From: Bacteroidia bacterium
GTDB taxonomy: Bacteria; Bacteroidota; Bacteroidia; J057
Assembly: GCA_033391075.1 (NCBI GenBank)
Contig: JAWPMV010000001.1
Coordinates: 124,001 to 188,000 of the forward strand
Direction: 5' to 3'
Length of the DNA stretch: 64,000 bases
Part shown: positions 41,708-50,545 of the stretch, in pieces
Layout: every line of letters starts with the position of its first letter
How positions within the stretch are numbered: the first letter of the stretch is position 1
Position numbers and translations under genes: made by a program
Notes under the pieces: model-generated
The model's input: only the letters and a program-made list of their open reading frames with translations
Told to the model about the DNA's origin: nothing
Database searches by the model: none

Positions 41708-42151
41708 ATGCTAAATAAAAACATTGGAATCTGGCTCGATAGTGATAAGGCTTACATCTTTAGCTTTTATCAGGGAAAAGAAGAATTAGAGATCATCTAT
41801 TCTCAAGTTGAACACTTTCAGGTGCAGGGGGGCTATGGCTCCGGTACGACTTATAAACCGCAGGAGGCTGTCTCTGAAAGCAAATACCTACACAGGAAGA
41901 AAGCTCAGCTCAAGGATTTTTATTCACGGATAAAAATGCGCCTGAAAGGAGCAGAAGCCATAGCCATTTATGGGCCAGCAGAAGCCAAACTCGGTTTGAA
42001 GAAAAGCATCATGAGTTGTCAGGAACTAAAAGATAAGATCGTAGCCTTCAAAAGCTCCGGAAATATGACCGACAACCAAAAGCGGGCGCTGATGCGAGAC
42101 TTTTTTCAAAAAGAATACCTAAACCGCAAGCTTAGTAGCAATTCTCAATAA
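41708..42151 (+). CDS. Small conserved stress-associated protein, function unknown
   Basis: The 147-residue protein starts at ATG 41708, preceded by AAAGGAAGAA as ribosome-binding site; the longer GTG-initiated frame overlaps the leader hairpin. It belongs to a small Bacteroidota family recognisable by NIGIWLDSDKAYI at the start, SESKYLHRKKAQLKDFY and IYGPAEAKLGLKK. The fold resembles the first domain of eRF1/Pelota-type proteins, but I state this only as a likeness. It is soluble, with no signal peptide. It is followed after 58 bases by an Hsp20 gene, a frequent neighbour, so a stress role is likely. Confidence 0.7.
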   Translation: MLNKNIGIWLDSDKAYIFSFYQGKEELEIIYSQVEHFQVQGGYGSGTTYKPQEAVSESKYLHRKKAQLKDFYSRIKMRLKGAEAIAIYGPAEAKLGLKKSIMSCQELKDKIVAFKSSGNMTDNQKRALMRDFFQKEYLNRKLSSNSQ

Positions 42152-42209
42152 AGGAAATACGATCCTTTACCTCTATGGAATCAATTTTTAACTAAATATA
42201 ATTATCAAC

Positions 42210-42653
42210 ATGAGCTTATTAGTCAATAAGAAGGGGGATGGGTTCATGAGGCCATTTGGATCTCTCATCTCAGACCTGTTCGACGATAATAGTTTTTGGG
42301 AAAAGAATTTCATTCGTGGAGTTTCTTTCCCAGCCGTAAATGTCAGGGAGACAAATGAGAATTTTGAAATTGAAATGGCCATACCCGGTTTGCGAAAAGA
42401 GGATATGGATATCAAAATTGAAAATGGGATGTTGACTATTTCCTCTGAGAAAAAATCAGAGCGGGAGGAAAAGGAGGAGAATTTCACCCGCAAAGAATTC
42501 AATTATTCCTCTTTTCTGAGATCATTTAGTCTACCGGAAAATGTGGATCAGGAAGATATCAACGCATCTTATGCAGAAGGAATTTTGACAGTGGTCCTGG
42601 CCAAGAAAGAGGATTCCCTTCAACCACCACCCAAATATATTTCTATCGATTAG
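42210..42653 (+). CDS. Hsp20/alpha-crystallin small heat-shock protein
   Basis: This 147-residue protein has the alpha-crystallin domain at about residues 40-135: FPAVNVRETNENFEIEMAIPG begins it, and the GILTVVLAK strand carries the I/L-x-I/L-type ending. Small heat-shock proteins bind unfolded proteins in the cytoplasm. The N-terminal arm (1-35) is short and the C-terminal extension is only about ten residues. It follows a small stress-type gene with which it probably shares a promoter, and a strong terminator lies 30 bases after its stop. Confidence 0.95.
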   Translation: MSLLVNKKGDGFMRPFGSLISDLFDDNSFWEKNFIRGVSFPAVNVRETNENFEIEMAIPGLRKEDMDIKIENGMLTISSEKKSEREEKEENFTRKEFNYSSFLRSFSLPENVDQEDINASYAEGILTVVLAKKEDSLQPPPKYISID

Positions 42654-42682
42654 CATCTCTCCAATGCTAAGTCCGACCGACA

Positions 42683-42714
42683 GGGCCAGCCATCCCATAA
42701 GCTGGCCCATTTTC
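42683..42714 (+). terminator. Rho-independent terminator after Hsp20
   Basis: Arms GGGCCAGC (42683-42690) and GCTGGCCC (42701-42708) flank a 10-base loop and are followed by ATTTTCTTT. It ends the Hsp20 operon before the VIT1-like gene. Confidence 0.85.
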
Positions 42715-42728
42715 TTTATCTTATTTAT

Positions 42729-43460
42729 ATGGAAAACATCAAACAACAACACGAAAATATTCATGGCAATCGTGGCCGTCTGGGGAAGATGCAGGAGTAT
42801 TTAGGCGAATTTGTATATGGAGGCATAGATGGTGCAATCACTACCTTCGCGGTTGTGGCAGGTGCCGCTGGGGCGTCCTTTGATCATACAGTTATTATTA
42901 TACTGGGACTGGCTAATCTGATCGCAGATGGCTTTTCTATGTCTGTGGGAGCTTATCTGGCCCAGAAATCAGAGAGTGATTCATACAATAAGCACCGTAA
43001 AATAGAGCTCTGGGAAATTGATAAGTGGCCGGAATTGGAAAAAGATGAGATAAGGGAAATCTATCGGGAGAAAGGATTTCAGGGGAAACTTTTAGAAGAA
43101 GTTGTGGAGGTGATAGCCAAAGATAAAGAAGTGTGGGCAGACGAAATGATGCAAGGAGAACATCAGATGTTGCCCGATGGGAAATCTGCTATTTGGGTAG
43201 GAGTAGCAACCTTCATTTCTTTTGCCATCATGGGTTTTATACCCCTGATGGTGTATGTACTGCCTTTTATGCAAACCGAAGAGCCTCTTTTGCTTGCGAC
43301 TATACTCACCTTGACAGCTTTTGTTTTTATCGGATATTTGAAAAGTTATGTGACGCAGACCTCTGCAATCAGGGGAGTATTGGAAACCCTTTTGCTGGGA
43401 GCAATCGCTGCGAGTCTGGCATATTTTGCAGGGACGGTATTGGAGGGGATGATTGGGTGA
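42729..43460 (+). CDS. VIT1/CCC1-family metal transporter
   Basis: This 243-residue membrane protein begins with FVYGGIDGAITTFAVVAGAAGAS, the first helix of the vacuolar-iron-transporter family, followed by the second, LANLIADGFSMSVGAYLAQKSE. A charged, glutamate-rich cytoplasmic helix pair (about residues 80-145, with ELEKDEIREIY and DEMMQGEH) carries likely metal-binding acidic residues, and three further helices follow to about 240. Family members export Fe2+ or Mn2+ from the cytoplasm. It starts 21 bases after the Hsp20 terminator, so it probably has its own weak promoter or reads through. Confidence 0.92.
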   Translation: MENIKQQHENIHGNRGRLGKMQEYLGEFVYGGIDGAITTFAVVAGAAGASFDHTVIIILGLANLIADGFSMSVGAYLAQKSESDSYNKHRKIELWEIDKWPELEKDEIREIYREKGFQGKLLEEVVEVIAKDKEVWADEMMQGEHQMLPDGKSAIWVGVATFISFAIMGFIPLMVYVLPFMQTEEPLLLATILTLTAFVFIGYLKSYVTQTSAIRGVLETLLLGAIAASLAYFAGTVLEGMIG

Positions 43461-43462
43461 AA

Positions 43463-43858
43463 CTACTTTTTTCTGTAGAAATCCAAGGTATCTGGGTCTT
43501 CATTAAATACCATACGGAGTTCGTTCTTAGACAGGAAGATTGTTTCTACCTCAAGGTTCTCCTCCATATCTGTTGGATCGGTGAGAATCAAGTATTTGTT
43601 ATCTGCCAGCTTTTCTATTGAGTACTCCAGCGTATTCGACTCATCCATTGAATACCACCTATATGTCTGCAGAGAATACAAGTATTTATCAACGCTTATC
43701 GTATAGGTGTCATTTCCCTCTACTGGGGGAATATTTATTCCTGAGTCTAAACTTTGGTGTACGAAATTTTCTTTTACGCAATGTTCCCAAACCCCAACAA
43801 GTGGATCGGGTTTGGAACAAGCAGATAAGGCAAAGAAAAGAATCAGAAAGGTTCTCAT
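43463..43858 (-). CDS. Small lipoprotein, lipocalin-like
   Basis: The 131-residue protein starts at the ATG at 43858; an upstream ATG seven codons away is less suited to a signal peptide. It begins MRTFLILFFALSAC, whose LSAC is a lipobox, so it is probably a lipoprotein. The mature sequence is strand-rich, with VGVWEHCVKE at the start and DTLDFYRKK at the end, like small lipocalin-type domains. I cannot assign a function. It is convergent with the VIT1-like gene, whose stop is 2 bases away. Confidence 0.7.
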   Translation of the reverse strand: MRTFLILFFALSACSKPDPLVGVWEHCVKENFVHQSLDSGINIPPVEGNDTYTISVDKYLYSLQTYRWYSMDESNTLEYSIEKLADNKYLILTDPTDMEENLEVETIFLSKNELRMVFNEDPDTLDFYRKK

Positions 43859-43909
43859 GGATAAAGGATATGCGATCATATGTGCTTATCCCAATGTAAT
43901 GAATTTTCC

Positions 43910-46900
43910 TCAATTCACTTCCTTCTCCGGAGCCTTCAAAGCCGGCAAATCTTTACTTCTATAAAGCTCATTGAAGGCCTTTACATCCTTATCCATAATT
44001 TCCTCAAGTACTGCTTTATGTTTTGTCCAGGCAGCATCCAAATCTTCAAATCTTGTTCTATAAGATTCCGGTACGCTGGGATCATAGGTGTCCAGGCTAC
44101 TTTTTATCAGGAAAAATTCAGCGTTCATACCTGCAGGCCAATTGAGGGCATCCTGAAAGCCGCTCTGTCTCAATTCAATTACCGTAGATTGCCAATCGCC
44201 GATCTTATTTCCTAATTTTTCCCCGGCTTCTTTCAAGTCTTCCGCACCTTCTGTAGTTCCTACTTGTTTTAGGATTGATTTGATTTTAGCATTCATCTCC
44301 ATGGTCGAATTGATAGAATTATGGAGTTCATTGATGCGGCCTTCTATGTTTTCGATCAGGCTTTGCTGAGCATCCCAGGCTTGTTTGGAAACCCTAATGT
44401 CCGGAGGATCAAGAATCACAATATCAACAGTAGAAGATTCCTCTCCATAAGTCATACGTGCTTTGTAATTGCCGGGAGCAACTCTATGTCCCCGATAATC
44501 AGCTCCCAATACAAAGGTATTGGGAATTTTTTGAAGTCCATCTGTTCGGAAATCCCATACAAATCGATTGAGTCCGGGCTTCATAGGAAGCATAGCACTT
44601 TGTTGCAAAGGTAAATTCCCTCTTCCACCGGCCAGCATGATGGGTATTTCTTCCTGCGTTCCCTTGATCGAACGGATCACATCTCCTGCTTCATTGAGGA
44701 TTTCCAGTTTGAGTTCTCTATCATCCAGTTTGTCGAGGTAGTAAACCAAAGGCACTCCTTCAGGAGGATTTTCCCCAACCGCATGCTCCGTAATCAAATA
44801 AAAGGGAGGAGCATTGAATATGCGATAGTGAGATTTGGGCTCATACAGTTTCATGGACATTCCTCCGAATTTCCCTTTACTCTGCTGAAAAACGGAAAGA
44901 TCATCCAAGACCCAGAAAGAACGACCTGCTGTAGAAGCGGCTAAATCATTGTCTCGAATGATGAGGTCCGTAATCGGAACAACGGGCAAATTGAGTTGAA
45001 GCCTGTCAAAGTTTTTTCCTCCATCAACGGAAATATAGAAGCCTCTTTCTGCCCCTGCATACAGGATGCCGGGCACTCGGTTATCTTCTCTTATTACCCT
45101 GAAAAAATCATCTTTCTGAATGTCTCCTCCTATCTCCGTCCAGCTAGCTCCGTAGTCAGTAGATTTATAACTATAATTCCTGAAGTCATTGAATTTGTAG
45201 CGGGTTGAAGCGAAATAGACAGTTGCAGGGTCATGGGGAGAAACCTCCATCGAATGGATCATTGTCTCTGGTAATCCCTCGGGTGTGATATTGGTCCAGT
45301 TCTTCCCTCCATCTTTGGTGATATATACCAGGCCGCAATCAGAAGCCGTATAAATGACTTTTTCTTCATGGGGAGAAGCGGCTACATAATAAATCGTATT
45401 ATAATTTTCTCCTCCTGCCCCTTCATTGGTAAAAGGTCCCCCTCCTTGCCCCTGATGACTGGGATCATTTTTGGTCAGATCTGGACTGATTGCTTCCCAT
45501 TTAAGTCCTCCATTTTCTGTTTTAAAGAGGACATTTCCACCATAATACATCACTTTGGGATCCTGGGGGGAGTTGATTAAAGGAGCATTCCAATTGAAGC
45601 GATACTTCATGTCTTTTGCCTCATAGCCCAAATTGGTCATAGGGTAGGGCATGATATCCTTGCCTTCCTTGGTTTTGGTATCCAGCAAACTGATGCGCCC
45701 ATTGAAACAGGTACCAAAAATCACCCGAGGATTTTCTGGATCATCGAAGGTAACATAGGCGCTTTCGCAACCTGGTCCATTGTACCAGTCACGGGTCAGG
45801 ATGCCATAGCTTTTGCTACGAGTCGTAATGGCAACAGAGAGGTTGTCTTGCTGTCCGCTATATACCCAATAGGGTACCTGTTTATCAGCATTGATGCGAT
45901 AAAATTGAGCAGTTGGCTGATTATTCAAAGTCGACCACGTTTTCCCTCCTGAAAAGCTAATAGTTGCTCCTCCATCTTCTGCCATGGCAAAATTCTGGCT
46001 GTTTTTCGGATTGATCCAGAAATCATGGCAATCTCCATGAATGACTCGCATACTTTTGAAGGTCTTTCCTCCATCTATAGATTTCATCAAGGGAGCATTG
46101 AGTACATAGACTACTTCCTGATTTCCAGGATCGGCAAATACTTCCATATAATACCAGGAGCGTGCGGTCAGGGTTTGATTATTGGATTTTAGCGTCCAGG
46201 AAGCGCCTGCATCATCGGATCGATATAATCCAGCCACAGCCTTTTCTGCTTCTACTATTGCGAAAATTCTATTGGGATTAGCTGCTGAAACCGAAAGTCC
46301 AATTTTGCCCATCATCTCGGGTAAACCCTCAACTATTTTCTTCCAGCTTTCTCCTCCATCTGTAGATTTATAGACGGATGAACCTGGGCCACCGCTTTCG
46401 ACATACCAGGGAGATCTTTTATGTTGCCAGGTCGCTGCATAAAGAATTCGGGGGTTGGAAGGATCCATCATGAGGCTGGATACTCCTGTATTTTCATCTA
46501 TGAATAATTTCTTCTCCCAGCTATTGCCTCCATCTGTACTTTTAAATACGCCCCTTTCTGTACCCGAACCATGAACCGGTCCTTGCGCACCGACATAAAC
46601 CGTATTGAAGTCCTGGGGATGAATGATGACATCAGAAATGTGTCGGCTTTCTTTCAGGCCTACATTGATCCAACTTTCTCCTGCATCCGTTGACTTATAC
46701 ACCCCATCTCCATAACTCGTCATAACTCCTCTTACTGCATGCTCTCCGCTGCCTACATAAATGACATTGGGGTCGGATTGACTTACCGCTATATCTCCTA
46801 TAGATCCTGTTGTAAAATATCCGTCTGATAAATTTCGCCAGTTTTCTCCGGCATCTTCTGTTTTCCAAACTCCTCCTCCGGTATAGCCAGCATAATAAAC

Positions 46901-47107
46901 GGCATCATTAGCAGGTATTCCTGTAATGGCATTGGCCCGACCTCCTCTGAAGGGACCGATATTTCTCCATTTAATTCCGTGGAAAAGATCAGGATCAATT
47001 GCCTGATGAGAAGGAGTCTCTTGTTTTGCTTTCTTTCTCTTTTGGGCGAAAGTAGGAGTCGGGATAGCCAAACAGACTATCAATAGATACAGTAGCGTAG
47101 ATTTCAT
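43910..47107 (-). CDS. VPS10/BNR-repeat beta-propeller protein
   Basis: This 1065-residue secreted protein has a signal peptide (ending TFAQ) and many Asp-box repeats of the form STDGGxSW, e.g. STDAGESW, STDGGNSW, SDDAGASW, TKDGGKNW. These make a sortilin-VPS10-like pair of seven- to ten-blade propellers over about residues 45-740. The rest, about 740-1065, contains strand-rich sandwich segments (LNRFVWDFRTDG, GNYKARMTYGEES) and a helical end. Annotated relatives are called glycosyl hydrolases or VPS10 proteins, but I see no clear catalytic acid, so I prefer a binding or structural role. It lies downstream of a caspase-like gene on the same strand. Confidence 0.88.
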   Translation of the reverse strand: MKSTLLYLLIVCLAIPTPTFAQKRKKAKQETPSHQAIDPDLFHGIKWRNIGPFRGGRANAITGIPANDAVYYAGYTGGGVWKTEDAGENWRNLSDGYFTTGSIGDIAVSQSDPNVIYVGSGEHAVRGVMTSYGDGVYKSTDAGESWINVGLKESRHISDVIIHPQDFNTVYVGAQGPVHGSGTERGVFKSTDGGNSWEKKLFIDENTGVSSLMMDPSNPRILYAATWQHKRSPWYVESGGPGSSVYKSTDGGESWKKIVEGLPEMMGKIGLSVSAANPNRIFAIVEAEKAVAGLYRSDDAGASWTLKSNNQTLTARSWYYMEVFADPGNQEVVYVLNAPLMKSIDGGKTFKSMRVIHGDCHDFWINPKNSQNFAMAEDGGATISFSGGKTWSTLNNQPTAQFYRINADKQVPYWVYSGQQDNLSVAITTRSKSYGILTRDWYNGPGCESAYVTFDDPENPRVIFGTCFNGRISLLDTKTKEGKDIMPYPMTNLGYEAKDMKYRFNWNAPLINSPQDPKVMYYGGNVLFKTENGGLKWEAISPDLTKNDPSHQGQGGGPFTNEGAGGENYNTIYYVAASPHEEKVIYTASDCGLVYITKDGGKNWTNITPEGLPETMIHSMEVSPHDPATVYFASTRYKFNDFRNYSYKSTDYGASWTEIGGDIQKDDFFRVIREDNRVPGILYAGAERGFYISVDGGKNFDRLQLNLPVVPITDLIIRDNDLAASTAGRSFWVLDDLSVFQQSKGKFGGMSMKLYEPKSHYRIFNAPPFYLITEHAVGENPPEGVPLVYYLDKLDDRELKLEILNEAGDVIRSIKGTQEEIPIMLAGGRGNLPLQQSAMLPMKPGLNRFVWDFRTDGLQKIPNTFVLGADYRGHRVAPGNYKARMTYGEESSTVDIVILDPPDIRVSKQAWDAQQSLIENIEGRINELHNSINSTMEMNAKIKSILKQVGTTEGAEDLKEAGEKLGNKIGDWQSTVIELRQSGFQDALNWPAGMNAEFFLIKSSLDTYDPSVPESYRTRFEDLDAAWTKHKAVLEEIMDKDVKAFNELYRSKDLPALKAPEKEVN

Positions 47108-47178
47108 TAGACCAAAATTAGAAATCTATGTTACTAAAAATGATGGACAAAACAATCTCCTAAGCCTAATGCAGGAAA

Positions 47179-47985
47179 TTATTTTATTAATCTCATGACA
47201 ATACTTCGATCAAAATCTCCTGCTTTTTGTGGGGTTTGGGTCCCTTCTGTAAGTACATCAACATTGAGTTTTACATAATCAAAAGCTTCCTGAATAGTGA
47301 TCATATTATCTCCATTTTTATTGGCAAAACCCTGATTGATCCCTTCCAGCAAATAATGAGTGAAATAACTCAGGCCAACCGTCCCGTATTCAAGTGAACT
47401 TTGACTGGCACTACTGGATAAAAGCATTGTGATTCCAGAGTTTCGATAGTCTTTTAGCATGTCCGACACAGCTCCCATGTAAAAAGCCGATTCGCTGGCT
47501 CCGGAGTGGCAGGCGTCAACGATCATCAACATTTGACTGGATTTGCTTCTTTTGAGCAAAGTCTTGATGGAAGAGTGATAAACCAGGTTTTCGCCTGTAA
47601 GGGTATTGAAATCCGAGGCCGCAAGACCTTCAGGAGCTCCATGTCCTGAAAAGAAAAATACAATGCGGTCATCTTTGCCTGCCATACGTGCTGCCCAGGT
47701 AACTGCTGCCAGAATATTGTTTTTAGTAGCCCGATGATCAGTTAAGATTTGCATATGATCATTGTCCAGGGCGGGAAATCCATGTTTTGCCAGGTAGTCA
47801 GCCATTTGGATGGCGTCATTGCTTGCTACCGATAAGTCTAGTTGATCTTCCTGATAATCAGTGATTCCGACGACTACGGCATAGGTTTCCCCCTTTAAAT
47901 ATTTAGGATGGACTAATTGACATTTAAGAAACAGGCTGGGAAAAGAAATAAGTAGGAAGGAAAAGATAAATCTCTTTAAGCTCAT
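47179..47985 (-). CDS. Secreted caspase-family protease (peptidase C14)
   Basis: This 268-residue protein has a signal peptide (hydrophobic residues 6-20) and a metacaspase-like catalytic domain. It opens with YAVVVGITDYQ, has the catalytic dyad His115 in FSGHGAPEG and Cys159 in DACHSGA, and the following segment LLSSSASQSSLE is also typical. Family members cleave after basic or acidic residues depending on type; the S1 pocket cannot be read here. It lies 71 bases upstream of a VPS10/BNR gene and 204 bases from the divergent ApaG gene. A role in protein processing in the periplasm is likely, but no substrate is evident. Confidence 0.9.
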   Translation of the reverse strand: MSLKRFIFSFLLISFPSLFLKCQLVHPKYLKGETYAVVVGITDYQEDQLDLSVASNDAIQMADYLAKHGFPALDNDHMQILTDHRATKNNILAAVTWAARMAGKDDRIVFFFSGHGAPEGLAASDFNTLTGENLVYHSSIKTLLKRSKSSQMLMIVDACHSGASESAFYMGAVSDMLKDYRNSGITMLLSSSASQSSLEYGTVGLSYFTHYLLEGINQGFANKNGDNMITIQEAFDYVKLNVDVLTEGTQTPQKAGDFDRSIVMRLIK

Positions 47986-48189
47986 ATAAGCGAGAAAGTG
48001 TTTGTTTTATTTCCTGCAATATACAAAAAACAAATTATCCATTAAATACATTCGTATCTCTTAATTCACATCTGTAGTTTATCTGATTACATGTCCTCAA
48101 ATAGCCTCTTTTTGATTGGGCCAAATGGCCTAAGGGATTAGGTTTTATGAAGAGGATTTCCTAGCTTATATTCTGTAAATCTAGCATGT

Positions 48190-48588
48190 ATGTCGACCCA
48201 ACCGAGCTCTCAAACTACTAATGGTATAAGAGTAAGCGTCAGAACCGCTTACATCAAGGATGAATCTTCTCCTGCCCGCAATGAATATGTTTTTGCATAT
48301 CAAATAGAGATCCACAATGAGTCCCCTCATGTGGTTCAATTGCTTAGCAGAGAGTGGAATATTATTGATGCTTTTGGGAGTAAGCGGAAGGTCAAAGGCC
48401 CAGGTGTAGTAGGGAAACAGCCGGTTATTCATCCGGGTAAATCCCATAGCTACGTAAGTGGGGTCAATTTCAATAGTCCTGCGGGTAAGATGTTCGGATA
48501 TTATACCATGCGGAGACAGATCGATGGATCAACTTTTCTGGTAAGCATCCCCGATTTCACCATGCTGGCACCCGTAATTATGAATTAG
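48190..48588 (+). CDS. apaG: ApaG (DUF525) protein
   Basis: This 132-residue protein matches ApaG over its length: GIRVSVRTAYI at the start, YVFAYQIEIHNES, REWNIIDAFG, the GPGVVGKQPVIHPGKSHSY motif near residues 76-95, and GKMFGYY. It is a fibronectin-III-like single domain. ApaG is linked to diadenosine tetraphosphate and metal homeostasis but its biochemical role is unsettled. Its stop is 6 bases from the convergent YtxJ gene stop. Confidence 0.95.
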   Translation: MSTQPSSQTTNGIRVSVRTAYIKDESSPARNEYVFAYQIEIHNESPHVVQLLSREWNIIDAFGSKRKVKGPGVVGKQPVIHPGKSHSYVSGVNFNSPAGKMFGYYTMRRQIDGSTFLVSIPDFTMLAPVIMN

Positions 48589-48594
48589 CCGTAA

Positions 48595-48930
48595 CTAAAC
48601 GGCTCCCAATATCTTTTCAGGTCTGATAGAAAAATGGCTGGTGTGATAAACAACCTTGGCATCCTTGATCAATAAGACCTGGGGAGATTGATGAACTATG
48701 CCGAATTCTGCAGCAACTTCATTAGAGACTGATCGATAATTGATCAGATCGAGATAATGAAGATCGGTTTCCTCAGCGAGGCTTTCACTGGAGGATTGGA
48801 GCAAATGATTGACTTGTGCTGAAATCCCACAACTGATGCTGTGTTTAAAAATAAGTTGAGGCCTCTCAAAAGAAGCCTCTTTAATTTCTTTCAGCTGAGC
48901 TACCCCAGTTAGAGGCTGCCACTTGTTCAT
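48595..48930 (-). CDS. ytxJ: YtxJ-family bacillithiol-system protein
   Basis: This 111-residue protein has the thioredoxin-like YtxJ pattern: FKHSISCGISAQ, with one cysteine where thioredoxins have CxxC, and HQSPQVLLIKDAKVVYHTSHFSI, with the cis-proline-type position. YtxJ members act as monothiol bacilliredoxin-like proteins that remove bacillithiol from protein thiols, which suggests the organism uses bacillithiol. The ATG is 10 bases after the stop of a 38-codon lipoprotein frame upstream, and the two may be co-transcribed. Confidence 0.9.
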   Translation of the reverse strand: MNKWQPLTGVAQLKEIKEASFERPQLIFKHSISCGISAQVNHLLQSSSESLAEETDLHYLDLINYRSVSNEVAAEFGIVHQSPQVLLIKDAKVVYHTSHFSIRPEKILGAV

Positions 48931-48940
48931 ATAATCAGAA

Positions 48941-49057
48941 TTATCTGTGATTTCCTACCTTGGTAGCCTGGCAAACATGCTGGTTACAGGCACTGCTAAG
49001 AGTAGCTACTGCGAATAAAAGGAGAAATGCTATGGCTATTTGCTTTGCACGTTTCAT
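48941..49057 (-). CDS. Short lipoprotein of 38 residues
   Basis: A small frame from ATG at 49057 to TAA at 48941 encodes 38 residues: a basic MKRAKQ, a hydrophobic stretch (residues 7-19) and LSSAC, a lipobox with its cysteine, followed by 14 residues with another cysteine. It looks like a tiny lipoprotein of unknown function. It lies 10 bases upstream of YtxJ in the same direction. It is too short for most gene finders. Confidence 0.65.
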   Translation of the reverse strand: MKRAKQIAIAFLLLFAVATLSSACNQHVCQATKVGNHR

Positions 49058-49139
49058 AAAGAAAAATCTTTTTAAAATAGTGATCGAATCGTTTAAATTA
49101 GCGTTTGCTTACGTAAAAGTAAAATATTCGTGCATGTAA

Positions 49140-50339
49140 ATGACTATTGAAGAATTTGAAATTCTAACGCATGATAAGATTCAAGACCTTATCGAAGCAA
49201 ATTTGTACGAGAATCCGTCAAATTTGGCCTTGAGTCAAAAGTACAACGACTTTCCTATCTATATAGTTTCCCAACAACTGAAATACCTCCAAAAAAGTCG
49301 AAAAAAAATTCCTTCTTTTTATGAAAGCTGTTGTATCATACCCGGAATAGCCTTTGAGCAGGCAAGTAGTGAGCAAAGTGCTGGCATGAAATCCTTTAGT
49401 GGTGAAAGTTGTTTGGATTTAAGTACAGGGCTAGGCGTGGATGTTGCTCATTTCTCTCGGTATTTTCAGCAGGTCGATACAGTAGAAATTGATGGGTTAA
49501 AGGTTGAAGTGGCCAAACACAATTTTCGGAAACTTGGAATAAAGAATGTAAACTTTCATCACGATTCTTCCGAAAACTACCTGAAAAATTATACAGGTGA
49601 AGCTTATGATCTGATTTACCTCGATCCTGCCAGAAGGGATAAAAGGGGCAGAAGGACCTTTGCGCCTGAAGATTGTCAGCCCAATGTCTTCGAATTGCTT
49701 CCCCTTCTTTTGCAGAAAGGCCAAAAAATTCTGGTCAAACTTAGTCCGCTTTATGATCATGTTGAGGCCTTTCGAAAGTTCCCTCAGATGAGTCGCTTTC
49801 ATATTTATTCAATTGATCATGAAGTCAAAGAAGTCTTGTTGGAATTGGATAGAGAGCCAGTGGGGGAAAAGGAAATTCTGCTTAAAATCCACCGAAATGG
49901 AATTACGCAAAGTTTTCATTTCCTTTTAGAAGAAGAAGGTTCCCTTGATTTTGAAGAACGCGAAATCTCTTATGTCTGGGATGCTGATCCTGCTTTTTAC
50001 AAAGCAAGATTGACTGAGCAGTTATTAGCTAAATACTTTCCAGATAGCGCAGGCTTTATTGAAACCAGCAAAGGATTCTTTTTTAGTTCGGAAGCTGCGG
50101 CTTCTGATTTTCCGGGAAGAATTTTTAAGGTGAAAGCTTCTTTACCCTACAAACCCAAAGTTCTGAAAAAACATTTCAAATCTGCTGGCATAAAACGTGC
50201 AGAAATAATACGACGAGATTTTCCATTTTCTACTAAAGATATCCGTAAGCAATTGGGATTGGATGCCGGAGGTGAGACCTATCTTTTAGCTTGTATGATT
50301 AAAGGGGAAAGAAAAATCCTGATTTGTAATCGGGCTTGA
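49140..50339 (+). CDS. SAM-dependent methyltransferase with THUMP-like domain
   Basis: This 399-residue protein has the class I methyltransferase motif LDLSTGLGVDVAHFS (about residues 97-111), the acidic loop DTVEIDG, and DLIYLDPARRDKRG, where DPAR occupies the position of the DPPY-like catalytic motif. The final 90 residues (from about 300) contain the THUMP-like segment KRAEIIRRDFPFS. Members probably modify tRNA or rRNA. The exact nucleotide is unknown. The ATG is the first after a 210-base intergenic gap. Confidence 0.85.
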   Translation: MTIEEFEILTHDKIQDLIEANLYENPSNLALSQKYNDFPIYIVSQQLKYLQKSRKKIPSFYESCCIIPGIAFEQASSEQSAGMKSFSGESCLDLSTGLGVDVAHFSRYFQQVDTVEIDGLKVEVAKHNFRKLGIKNVNFHHDSSENYLKNYTGEAYDLIYLDPARRDKRGRRTFAPEDCQPNVFELLPLLLQKGQKILVKLSPLYDHVEAFRKFPQMSRFHIYSIDHEVKEVLLELDREPVGEKEILLKIHRNGITQSFHFLLEEEGSLDFEEREISYVWDADPAFYKARLTEQLLAKYFPDSAGFIETSKGFFFSSEAAASDFPGRIFKVKASLPYKPKVLKKHFKSAGIKRAEIIRRDFPFSTKDIRKQLGLDAGGETYLLACMIKGERKILICNRA

Positions 50340-50376
50340 CTCTTCTGCTGCATTCCCATTTCTCTTAAAAGAGAAA

Positions 50377-50545
50377 CAATGCGCTTTCCAGACCATAGGT
50401 CATCTCGAAGCTTGGAAAAGCGAAGGGAGTTGGGCAGAGAGAGCATGTCTTATTGGTGATATTTTGTATTGGCTCTGCGCGCACTCCATTATTTCAAGCG
50501 AATTAGGGAGTGTGGGCTTGAGGCGCTGGGTTCCGGTAGGACCAT
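50377..50545. other. Possible intergenic repeat with internal palindromes
   Basis: This stretch between convergent genes has an internal 62-codon frame on the minus strand that looks like repeated sequence, not a true gene. It contains patches such as ATCTCGAAGCTTGG and AAGCGAAGGGAG. A separate 8-bp-arm palindrome (TTTCTCTT/AAGAGAAA) is at 50359-50376. It may be a dispersed genomic repeat. Confidence 0.35.

Noticed and set aside
41517-41714. 65-codon plus-strand frame between the LytTR gene and the stress operon
   Set aside because: Runs through the leader hairpin and ends inside the next gene; no coding character.
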